Source: an uncultured Clostridium sp. (GTDB lineage: Bacteria; Bacillota; Clostridia; TANB77; CAG-508). Taken from it: DNA of 6,318 nt. Every line of letters starts with the position of its first letter. Position 1 is the stretch's first letter. This document shows positions 1 through 4,581 of this stretch, one piece after another. Under the pieces are notes generated by a model. It had not been told where the DNA came from, ran no database searches, and was given only the letters and a program-made list of their open reading frames with translations. Position numbers and translations under genes: made by a program. The DNA is taken from NCBI GenBank assembly GCA_945937855.1, contig CAMEUC010000085.1, positions 1-6,318 on the forward strand. The letters run 5' to 3'.

Positions 1-23
1 GGCGGTCGTCTTTTGATGTTTTT
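1..23 (+). terminator. Probable right arm and U-tract of an upstream terminator (cut by window edge)
   Basis: The window opens with a GC-rich stretch, GGCGGTCGTC, followed at once by TTTT and a second T-run at 19-23. This is unusual in such AT-rich DNA and looks like the 3' arm and uridine tail of a factor-independent terminator. The left arm would lie outside the window, so the hairpin cannot be confirmed. Confidence 0.35.
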
Positions 24-75
24 AATAAAGCAATTACTCATACAAATTACAATTTATTGTTGTATTAAAAATCTC

Positions 76-104
76 TTGACAATACATAATTTTAGAAATA
101 AAAT
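76..104 (+). promoter_or_regulatory. Sigma-A-type promoter of the aldolase gene
   Basis: TTGACA at 76-81 is separated by exactly 17 bases from TAAAAT at 99-104. This matches the housekeeping consensus in 11 of 12 positions. Transcription would start near 111, giving a leader of about 25 bases that carries an AGGAGG ribosome binding site at 122-127. That fits strong constitutive expression of a glycolytic enzyme. Confidence 0.8.
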
Positions 105-135
105 AAACATATAAATTATTGAGGAGGTAAAATTT

Positions 136-1065
136 ATGCCATTAGTAACAACAAAAGAAATGTTTGAAAAGTCTATGAAAGAAGGCTTTGCTATAGGTGC
201 GTTTAATGTAAATAATATGGAAATAATCCAAGCAATTGTAGATGCAGCAGAAGCACAAAAATCACCAGTAATATTACAAGCATCATCTAGTGCAATAAAA
301 TATGCAAGAATGAATTATTTGATGAAAATGATAGAAGCAGCAACTGAAAATTCAGAGATTCCAGTTGCTTTGCATTTAGACCATGGACCAGACTTTGAGA
401 CATGTAAACAATGTGTAGATGCAGGCTTTACATCTGTTATGATTGATGGTTCTAAATACGATTTTGAGGAAAATGTTGCTTTAACAAAAAAAGTTGTAGA
501 TTATGCTCATGAAAGAGGAGTGGTAGTTGAGGCTGAGCTTGGAAAACTAGCTGGAATAGAAGATGATGTTAATGTTTCATCTGATGAAGCTATGTATACA
601 GATCCAGACCAAGCTAAAGAATTTGTGGAAAGAACAGGATGTGATTCATTAGCAATTGCAATAGGAACAAGCCATGGAGCATATAAATTTAAAGGAGAAG
701 CGAAACTTAGATTTGATATTTTAGCTAAAATAAAAGAAAAAATTCCTAATATACCAATAGTATTACACGGAGCATCAACTGTTATACCAGAACTTGTGGA
801 AACTTGTAATAAATATGGAGGAAACATTCCTGGTGCAAAAGGAGTTCCAAATGAAATATTAAATGAAGCAAGTAGATTAGGAATATCTAAAATAAATGTA
901 GATACAGATTTAAGACTTGCAATGACTGCAAGTATAAGAAAAGTATTTGCAGAAAGCCCAGAAGTATTTGATCCAAGAAAGTATTTGCTACCAGCAAGAG
1001 AAAAGATTCAAGAAGTTGTGGAATTTAAAATGAAAAATGTATTTGGCTCAAGTAATAAAGCTTAA
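136..1065 (+). CDS. fba: Class II (zinc-dependent) fructose-1,6-bisphosphate aldolase
   Basis: This cytosolic glycolytic and gluconeogenic enzyme reversibly cleaves fructose 1,6-bisphosphate into dihydroxyacetone phosphate and glyceraldehyde 3-phosphate. The 309-residue protein is full length for the class IIB family. Visible motifs are HLDHG at 80-84 (catalytic Asp82, zinc ligand His83), GSKYDFEENV at 105-114, VEAELG at 131-136, GTSHG at 177-181 (zinc ligand His180), LHGAS at 210-214 (zinc ligand His211), and NVDTDLR at 254-260. The Asp in NVDTD, together with Arg260, is typical of fructose-bisphosphate aldolases; tagatose-bisphosphate aldolases usually have NVATEL here. That makes GatY/KbaY the less likely alternative. 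The ATG is chosen because AGGAGG lies 8 bases upstream and the N-terminus MPLVTTKEM is the family's usual start. It stands alone with its own promoter. No terminator is visible before the next promoter, so some read-through into the 65-codon gene is possible. Confidence 0.97.
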   Translation: MPLVTTKEMFEKSMKEGFAIGAFNVNNMEIIQAIVDAAEAQKSPVILQASSSAIKYARMNYLMKMIEAATENSEIPVALHLDHGPDFETCKQCVDAGFTSVMIDGSKYDFEENVALTKKVVDYAHERGVVVEAELGKLAGIEDDVNVSSDEAMYTDPDQAKEFVERTGCDSLAIAIGTSHGAYKFKGEAKLRFDILAKIKEKIPNIPIVLHGASTVIPELVETCNKYGGNIPGAKGVPNEILNEASRLGISKINVDTDLRLAMTASIRKVFAESPEVFDPRKYLLPAREKIQEVVEFKMKNVFGSSNKA

Positions 1066-1067
1066 AT

Positions 1068-1096
1068 TTGAATATTATGTAAAATTATGATATAAT
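1068..1096 (+). promoter_or_regulatory. Extended -10 promoter of the 65-codon gene
   Basis: TTGAAT at 1068-1073, a 17-base spacer, then TATAAT at 1091-1096 preceded by TGA (an extended TGn -10). The -35 begins two bases after the aldolase stop codon. The small gene therefore has its own strong promoter despite sitting only 75 bases downstream of fba. Confidence 0.75.
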
Positions 1097-1106
1097 ATAA
1101 ATGAAA

Positions 1107-1123
1107 TTGACTTGAATGTCAAG
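1107..1123 (+). repeat. Small inverted repeat in the leader of the 65-codon gene
   Basis: Two overlapping 5-base inverted repeats are possible: TTGAC (1107-1111) with GTCAA (1118-1122), or CTTGA (1111-1115) with TCAAG (1119-1123). They end three bases before the AGGAGG at 1126-1131. The arms are short, so this may be chance or a minor leader structure. Confidence 0.3.
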
Positions 1124-1140
1124 ATAGGAGGATAATAATA

Positions 1141-1338
1141 ATGTTGGAGTTTTTGAAACAAAAAGCAAAAGAACATGCCGAAGAACAAATCAAACGGAAA
1201 AGCAAAAGAGTATATACAGGGCTAGATGCTTGTACGTTTGAGGCAACGGAAGAAATTATCCTAAAAGCTCTCGAAGAGGGCATTATAAAGTCTTATAAAT
1301 ACCACACATATGGATATTTCATAGTGGAGTATAATTAA
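1141..1338 (+). CDS. Small orphan protein of unknown function (65 residues)
   Basis: I do not recognise a family. The case for a real gene is its setting: an extended -10 promoter at 1068-1096, AGGAGG at 1126-1131 nine bases before the ATG, and a strong terminator a few bases after the stop. The predicted protein has a highly charged helical N-terminus (about 1-24, rich in Lys, Glu, and Arg), then a segment that looks like helix 34-47 (ATEEIILKALEEG), then a Tyr-rich probable beta strand, YKYHTYGYFIVEYN, at the C-terminus. There is no signal peptide or membrane segment, so it should be cytosolic. A hand count gives about 34% GC, and it uses codons scarce nearby, such as CGG, ACG, and CTC. This is weak evidence of a different origin. 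A small regulator or a nucleic-acid-associated protein is conceivable but not shown. Confidence 0.75.
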   Translation: MLEFLKQKAKEHAEEQIKRKSKRVYTGLDACTFEATEEIILKALEEGIIKSYKYHTYGYFIVEYN

Positions 1339-1341
1339 GAC

Positions 1342-1385
1342 AAAAAAAGAACTCTCTAAAATCTTTTTTGGAGAGTTCTTTTTTT
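1342..1385. terminator. Bidirectional terminator between the 65-codon gene and smpB
   Basis: The core stem pairs CTCTC (1352-1356) with GAGAG (1371-1375) and extends outward through AAGAA/TTCTT into an A-run on the left and a T-run on the right. Inner A-T pairs and a G-T pair can close the loop further. The A-run becomes a U-tract on the minus strand, so the hairpin can stop transcription from both converging genes. Its right end touches the smpB stop codon at 1385-1387. Confidence 0.9.
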
Positions 1386-1828
1386 TACTTATCTACATTT
1401 TGAAGCATTCTTCTTTGTGCATCTTTTTTTGCAATATCTTGGCGCTTATCATAAAGCTTTTTACCTTTACCTATACCAAGTTCTACTTTCACAAAATTCC
1501 CTTTAAAATATAAAGAAATAGGGACTAAAGAATAACCTTTTTGCTTAATTAAACCAAATAACTTATTAATTTCTCTACGGGTTACTAATAATTTTCTGTC
1601 CCTTAAAGGATCTTTATTATATATGTTACCAAATTCATAAGGGCTAATATGTAAATTATAAATATAAAGTTCTCCATTTTTTATACCAGCATAACTATCT
1701 TTTAAATTAACTTTACCGCTTCTTATGGATTTTATTTCAGTACCAGATAAAACAATACCTGTTTCAATGGTATCTTCAATAGTATAGTTATGTCTTGCTA
1801 CTGGATTTTTTGCTATTATCTTATTCAT
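1385..1828 (-). CDS. smpB: SsrA-binding protein SmpB (trans-translation factor)
   Basis: SmpB binds tmRNA (SsrA) and brings it to ribosomes stalled on broken mRNAs, so the nascent chain is tagged for proteolysis and the ribosome released. The 147-residue length is normal. Family signatures run the whole length: KNPVARHNY at 8-16, GIVLSGTEIKSIRSGKVNLKDS at about 24-45, LHISPYE at 59-65, DPLRDRKLL near 73-81, VPISLYFK in the centre, and KVELGIGKGKKLYDKR with the basic tail DIAKKDAQRR. In the family, that tail folds into a helix in the decoding centre. The ATG has GTGAGG on the minus strand (+ strand 1832-1837) as its ribosome binding site. The gene for tmRNA is not in the window. The -10 lies inside a perfect palindrome (1840-1880), which may affect expression. 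Confidence 0.97.
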   Translation of the reverse strand: MNKIIAKNPVARHNYTIEDTIETGIVLSGTEIKSIRSGKVNLKDSYAGIKNGELYIYNLHISPYEFGNIYNKDPLRDRKLLVTRREINKLFGLIKQKGYSLVPISLYFKGNFVKVELGIGKGKKLYDKRQDIAKKDAQRRMLQNVDK

Positions 1829-1839
1829 AAAAACCTCAC

Positions 1840-1880
1840 TTAAAAATAAATATGGTATATTATACCATATTTATTTTTAA
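1840..1880. repeat. Perfect 41-base palindrome between smpB and the Thr-rich protein gene
   Basis: Bases 1840-1859 and 1861-1880 are exact reverse complements over all 20 positions, with a single T at 1860 as the centre. The core is TATGGTATA/TATACCATA. The palindrome lies 10 bases past the stop codon of the Thr-rich protein gene and 12 bases before the smpB start. On the minus strand its outer right arm ends in TTTATTTTTAA, so it could terminate the upstream gene. It also contains the smpB -10, so it could be an operator. A terminator is the simplest reading; a protein-binding site cannot be excluded. Confidence 0.85.
1859..1867 (-). promoter_or_regulatory. Extended -10 element for smpB, embedded in the palindrome
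   Basis: Read on the minus strand, TGG followed by TATAAT gives an extended -10 centred in the palindrome. No good -35 is seen at 16-18 bases; TTGTAT occurs only at a 20-base distance. Extended -10 promoters can work without a -35. Transcription would start around 1852, leaving a leader of about 25 bases with GTGAGG. Confidence 0.55.
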
Positions 1881-1890
1881 AAGTATACAA

Positions 1891-2301
1891 TTAATCTACT
1901 CTATTTTGAGAACCATAATACCAAACAAGTCCTATTATAACAACTGCAGCAACTGCTACTATTACCCATACCCACATAGTTGTATTTTTTGTTCCAGTAG
2001 TTGTTGTAGCTACACCAGTGGTTCTAGTAGTTGCATAGTCGTCAGTTGTAGTTTTTGCATTAGTTGTTGAATTAGCAGTAGTTGTATTACCTATTTTTAA
2101 AGCATCTTCAACTCCATTTTCAACATGACCAACGCCATTTCTAACATCTTCAGCTAAGGTACCTACACCATTTACAACTGTATTAGCAGTAGATGTAACA
2201 GCATTTTGTACAGTATTTGTAGTATTAGCTGCAAAAGTTATATTAGAAATACATAAAATAGAAAATATTATAAATAATATAATTAAACTTTTCTTTAACA
2301 T
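1891..2301 (-). CDS. Secreted Thr-rich protein with C-terminal membrane anchor, unknown function
   Basis: I do not recognise a named family. The 136-residue protein has a signal peptide at 1-24 (MLKK, a hydrophobic core, then ITFA before ANTT). A mature helical segment at about 27-70 carries four copies of V-x-N-(G/A)-V, at 31-35, 42-46, 53-57, and 60-64. A Thr/Asn/Ala-rich linker spans about 73-108, a single hydrophobic helix about 109-128, and a short polar tail YYGSQNRVD ends the protein. Most of it should lie outside the cell, tethered by the last helix. There is no LPxTG sortase signal, and Cys17 is not in a good lipobox. AGGAGG (+ strand 2309-2314) lies seven bases before the ATG. The palindrome at 1840-1880 may terminate it. 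The next gene upstream encodes a protein of the same layout. Confidence 0.85.
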   Translation of the reverse strand: MLKKSLIILFIIFSILCISNITFAANTTNTVQNAVTSTANTVVNGVGTLAEDVRNGVGHVENGVEDALKIGNTTTANSTTNAKTTTDDYATTRTTGVATTTTGTKNTTMWVWVIVAVAAVVIIGLVWYYGSQNRVD

Positions 2302-2461
2302 AATCTGACCTCCTAAAAATAAAATTCAATAATATTATTTATAAAAATAAAAAAAATATACATGAAAAACAAATCAAGAAATTTTAAATAATAAAATATG
2401 AAGATAATATTTGAATAAGTATCTTTTATGTAATTTTCTTCCATTTAGTTAACATTTTTTT

Positions 2462-2504
2462 AAATAAAAAGCTGTTAACTTTTAGAGATAACAGCTTTTT
2501 ATTT
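2462..2504. terminator. Terminator following the 114-residue surface protein gene
   Basis: A perfect 16-base inverted repeat (2462-2477 with 2489-2504; core AGCTGTTA/TAACAGCT) encloses an 11-base loop. Outer A-T pairs supply a U-tract on both strands, so it may work in both directions. Its right end overlaps the first base of the gene's stop codon at 2504-2506. It should separate this transcript from the Thr-rich protein gene downstream. The remaining intergenic DNA at 2302-2461 shows no gene, and I could not assign a convincing promoter in it. Confidence 0.85.
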
Positions 2505-2848
2505 TATTTACATCTAATTAATATTGCAATTGCTAAAAATATTAAAACAACACAAACTGAAATTAATATAATATCAATAATATCAGAAATAGTTAATATA
2601 TTATTAGAAGCAACTGTAGTAGTAACAGTTGGAGAAGGATTGCTTTCTACAATTGTATCTTCGTTTACTGCATCAGTAAAAATATTTTCATGAAGTTCAT
2701 TTTCAACATTAATAATATTTTGCTCTGATATATTTTCATTACTTGTATCATTTTGATTTGTTAAAAACATATCAATTGCTTGCACATGTGTAAAATAAAA
2801 TATAAATAATATAATTGAAACAATTGAAATTTTAAATAAATTTTTCAT
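2504..2848 (-). CDS. Small secreted protein with C-terminal membrane anchor, unknown function
   Basis: I do not recognise a family. The 114-residue protein has an N-terminal signal peptide (MKNLFK, hydrophobic stretch, probable cleavage after VQA at residue 24). An acidic, Asn-rich region at about 26-68 is followed by a Pro/Thr/Val/Ser linker (NPSPTVTTTVAS, 70-81). A hydrophobic helix at about 89-111 and the positive end IRCK close the protein. The predicted topology is single-pass with the body outside the cell. The layout matches the neighbouring Thr-rich protein at 1891-2301, but the sequences show no obvious similarity. AGGAGG (+ strand 2856-2861) sits seven bases before the ATG. The gene has its own promoter and terminator and is divergent from the papain-like hydrolase gene. 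A cell-envelope role is an inference from topology only. Confidence 0.82.
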   Translation of the reverse strand: MKNLFKISIVSIILFIFYFTHVQAIDMFLTNQNDTSNENISEQNIINVENELHENIFTDAVNEDTIVESNPSPTVTTTVASNNILTISDIIDIILISVCVVLIFLAIAILIRCK

Positions 2849-2865
2849 TTGTAAACCTCCTAAAC

Positions 2866-2889
2866 GTTATAATTAATATAAATTATAAC
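2866..2889. repeat. 9+9 base dyad over the -10 and start region of the surface protein promoter
   Basis: GTTATAATT (2866-2874) and AATTATAAC (2881-2889) are exact reverse complements around a six-base centre. The right arm covers the -10 of the minus-strand promoter. The left arm lies in the early transcribed leader, four bases from the AGGAGG. The position fits an operator for a dimeric repressor, but AT-only dyads also arise by chance in such DNA. Confidence 0.55.
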
Positions 2890-2909
2890 ATAATTAATTT
2901 ATAAGTAAA
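2882..2909 (-). promoter_or_regulatory. Extended -10 promoter of the 114-residue surface protein gene
   Basis: On the minus strand, TTTACT (+ strand 2904-2909) is followed by a 16-base spacer ending in TGT and then TATAAT (+ strand 2882-2887). The -10 is perfect with an extended TGn; the -35 matches four of six. It stands back to back with the divergent plus-strand promoter at 2928-2955. Confidence 0.65.
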
Positions 2910-2927
2910 GAAAATATATAAAAATAT

Positions 2928-2955
2928 TTTACAAAAAATAATATTATGCTATAAT
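2928..2955 (+). promoter_or_regulatory. Extended -10 promoter of the papain-like hydrolase gene
   Basis: TTTACA at 2928-2933, a 16-base spacer ending in TGC, then TATAAT at 2950-2955. The -35 matches five of six and the -10 is perfect. The leader is about 30 bases, with a modest ribosome binding site AGAAGG at 2980-2985. Confidence 0.7.
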
Positions 2956-2991
2956 ATAAATGTTACATCATAAAAAGCGAGAAGGTATAAA

Positions 2992-3555
2992 ATGAAAATA
3001 TATATTGTATTAACATACACGGGTACGATGTTATCAAAAATAATAAAGACATATACAAAAGATGAATTTTCACACGTATCAATTTCTTTAGATGAAGAAT
3101 TAAAACAAATGTATAGTTTTGGACGTTTAAATCCATATAATCCTTTCATTGGAGGATTTGTACATGAAGGTATAAATACAGGAACCTTTAGAAGATTTAT
3201 AAAAACAAAAACTGAAATATATTCATTAGATGTTAATGAAGAACAATATAATAGTATAGAAAAGATTATTAGAGATATAGAAACTTGCGAAAATCCTTAC
3301 AAATTTAATATTATAGGATTATTTGCTGTTAGCATTAAGAAAAAAATAAAAACAGAGCATTCTTTCTATTGTGCTGAATTTGTAAAATATGTATTAGAAA
3401 ATTCGGGAATAAAAACAAACTTGCCAGATATAATAAGACCAGAGAATTTTAAAAATTTAGAGAATATAAAATTAGAATATAAAGGCAGGTTAATAGGCTA
3501 TAAGGTTAGTAGAAATAGAAAATATTTTTTAAAAACAAATTTAAATGGAGTATAA
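2992..3555 (+). CDS. Permuted NlpC/P60-like (YiiX/YebB-type) cysteine hydrolase
   Basis: The 187-residue protein resembles papain-like hydrolases of the circularly permuted NlpC/P60 superfamily, in which the catalytic His comes before the Cys. The likely His is His28 in FSHVSISLD (26-34). The likely Cys is Cys127 in FYCAEFVKYVL (125-135), at the start of a helix as expected. Between them lie MYSFGR (40-45) and GGFVHEG (54-60), which commonly accompany this fold. No signal peptide or membrane segment is visible, so it should act in the cytosol or leave by an unusual route. The substrate is unknown: superfamily members cleave amide or thioester bonds in peptides, peptidoglycan fragments, or lipids. 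It is divergent from a small surface protein gene, with facing promoters 18 bases apart. The ATG has AGAAGG six bases upstream. The fold assignment is fairly firm; the activity is not established. Confidence 0.85.
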   Translation: MKIYIVLTYTGTMLSKIIKTYTKDEFSHVSISLDEELKQMYSFGRLNPYNPFIGGFVHEGINTGTFRRFIKTKTEIYSLDVNEEQYNSIEKIIRDIETCENPYKFNIIGLFAVSIKKKIKTEHSFYCAEFVKYVLENSGIKTNLPDIIRPENFKNLENIKLEYKGRLIGYKVSRNRKYFLKTNLNGV

Positions 3556-3590
3556 AAATAATAAGCCATTAGTTTTGGCTTATTATTTTT
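3554..3590. terminator. Bidirectional terminator overlapping the end of the pseudouridine synthase gene
   Basis: A perfect 15-base stem (3554-3568 with 3576-3590; core AAGCCA/TGGCTT) closes a seven-base loop, with A and T runs on the outer sides serving as U-tracts in both directions. The minus-strand stop codon (3569-3571) lies in the loop, and the stem's right arm encodes the last residues, KKIISQ, of the synthase. The left arm starts within the stop codon of the hydrolase gene. Confidence 0.9.
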
Positions 3591-4450
3591 TTCATATCTT
3601 CTGGAAGTTCTGCTTCTAAAGATATTATTTTTTTAGAAATAGGGTGAATAAATTCCATTTTATAGCTGTGTAGAGCTTGACGTTTTATTATTTCTAATTT
3701 TTCGTTAGGGTTATATAAAGTATCTCCAATAAGTGGATTACCAATATAAGCCATATGAACACGAATTTGATGAGTTCTACCTGTTTCTAGAATACACTTA
3801 ACTAATGAGCATTTATCAAACTCTTGTAAAACTTTATAATGAGTTATAGCTTTTTGACCTTCAGCTAAAATGCAACGTTCTATAATACTATTTTCTTTCC
3901 TACCAATAGGAGCATCTATTATTCCGTTTTTTTCTTTCATATGACCTTGTACAATAGCTAAATAAGTCTTTTTAAAAGAGGACATTTTCATTTGGTTAAT
4001 TAAACATTCTTGTATGTATTCATTTTTAGCAAATAAAACTAAACCAGAAGTATTTAAATCTATTCTGTTTATAGCTCGTATTTTCTTTTTTAAATTTATG
4101 GTATCAAAATAGTATTTAACTCCGTTTGCCAAAGAATCATCAAAATGTAATAGAGATGGATGAACAGGGATACCTGCAGGCTTATTTATAGCAATAAGAT
4201 GTTCATCTTCATAAATAATTTGTAAATCCATTTTTTTAGAAACAATGTTGGAATTATCTTCAGGATAACTTAAATCAATTGTAACAACATCACCCAAATG
4301 TGCAATATTTCTTGTATCAACAAATGTTCCATTAAGTAAAACTAACTTATTATTTATCAATTTATTTTTTAATCTAGAAGAAATATTTAACTTTTTATTT
4401 AATATTTCATTAATACTCATTTCATCTTCAACTTCATATATTAATTCCAT
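3569..4450 (-). CDS. RluA/RluD-family RNA pseudouridine synthase
   Basis: This cytosolic enzyme isomerises specific uridines to pseudouridine in rRNA or tRNA. The 293-residue protein starts with an S4-like RNA-binding domain (about 12-60). The catalytic domain follows: YEDEHLIAINKPAGIPVHPS (80-99), the active-site block INRIDLNTSGLVLFAKN (127-143) with catalytic Asp131, the substrate-contact motif GRTHQIRVHM (224-233), GNPLIGDTLY (237-246), and ALHSYKMEFIHP (259-270). The active-site block reads NRID where most relatives have HRLD or NRLD; the Leu to Ile change is conservative. The length and S4 domain suit the RluD type, but Bacillota carry several paralogues, so the target uridine cannot be assigned. 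GAGG (+ strand 4459-4462) lies eight bases before the ATG. The gene converges with the hydrolase gene and shares an overlapping terminator. Confidence 0.94.
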   Translation of the reverse strand: MELIYEVEDEMSINEILNKKLNISSRLKNKLINNKLVLLNGTFVDTRNIAHLGDVVTIDLSYPEDNSNIVSKKMDLQIIYEDEHLIAINKPAGIPVHPSLLHFDDSLANGVKYYFDTINLKKKIRAINRIDLNTSGLVLFAKNEYIQECLINQMKMSSFKKTYLAIVQGHMKEKNGIIDAPIGRKENSIIERCILAEGQKAITHYKVLQEFDKCSLVKCILETGRTHQIRVHMAYIGNPLIGDTLYNPNEKLEIIKRQALHSYKMEFIHPISKKIISLEAELPEDMKKIISQN

Positions 4451-4468
4451 TTTCCATTCCTCAAATAT

Positions 4469-4474
4469 ATTATA
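4469..4474 (-). promoter_or_regulatory. Possible -10 of the pseudouridine synthase gene
   Basis: The minus strand carries a perfect TATAAT here, seven bases upstream of the GAGG ribosome binding site. Transcription would start almost at the GAGG, leaving a very short leader. No good -35 is seen at 16-18 bases; only AT-rich hexamers such as TTTAAA are present. The true promoter may lie further upstream. Confidence 0.4.
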
Positions 4475-4505
4475 CTACTAAAATAGGAATATTTTAAATA
4501 TCATA

Positions 4506-4534
4506 TTGATAAAAAAATAATTAAATGATAAAAT
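4506..4534 (+). promoter_or_regulatory. Extended -10 promoter of the DUF2238-like membrane protein gene
   Basis: TTGATA at 4506-4511 is followed after exactly 17 bases by TAAAAT at 4529-4534, preceded by TGA. This is a good sigma-A match with an extended -10. It faces away from the pseudouridine synthase promoter. Confidence 0.65.
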
Positions 4535-4581
4535 CATGGCATAAAATATAGTAATAAAAATAAGATGAAAGGAAAGAAAAT

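Noticed and set aside
507..827. Minus-strand open frame of 106 codons inside fba
   Set aside because: Antisense to strongly conserved aldolase sequence, with no ribosome binding site or promoter; a shadow of the real gene.
1066..1140. Leader of the 65-codon gene considered as a riboswitch
   Set aside because: The transcribed leader is only about 40 bases with a five-pair hairpin, too short for a known riboswitch class.
1931..1990. Cys17 of the Thr-rich protein considered as a lipoprotein attachment site
   Set aside because: The preceding residues (S-I-L-C) do not fit a lipobox because the position before Cys should be small; an ordinary signal peptidase site after ITFA fits better.
1852..2070. 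Plus-strand open frame encoding a Cys/Ser/Tyr-rich 72-residue peptide
   Set aside because: It lies opposite the Thr-rich protein gene; its Cys and Ser richness is the complement of Thr/Ala codons. No ribosome binding site, and its start is inside the palindrome.
2448..2479. GTTAAC occurring twice, 26 bases apart, near the 2462-2504 terminator
   Set aside because: A six-base AT-rich self-complementary word is expected by chance here, and the second copy is part of the hairpin.
2949..3149. Minus-strand open frame of 66 codons across the start of the hydrolase gene
   Set aside because: Antisense to the hydrolase coding region and its leader, with hydrophobic low-information composition and no upstream signals.
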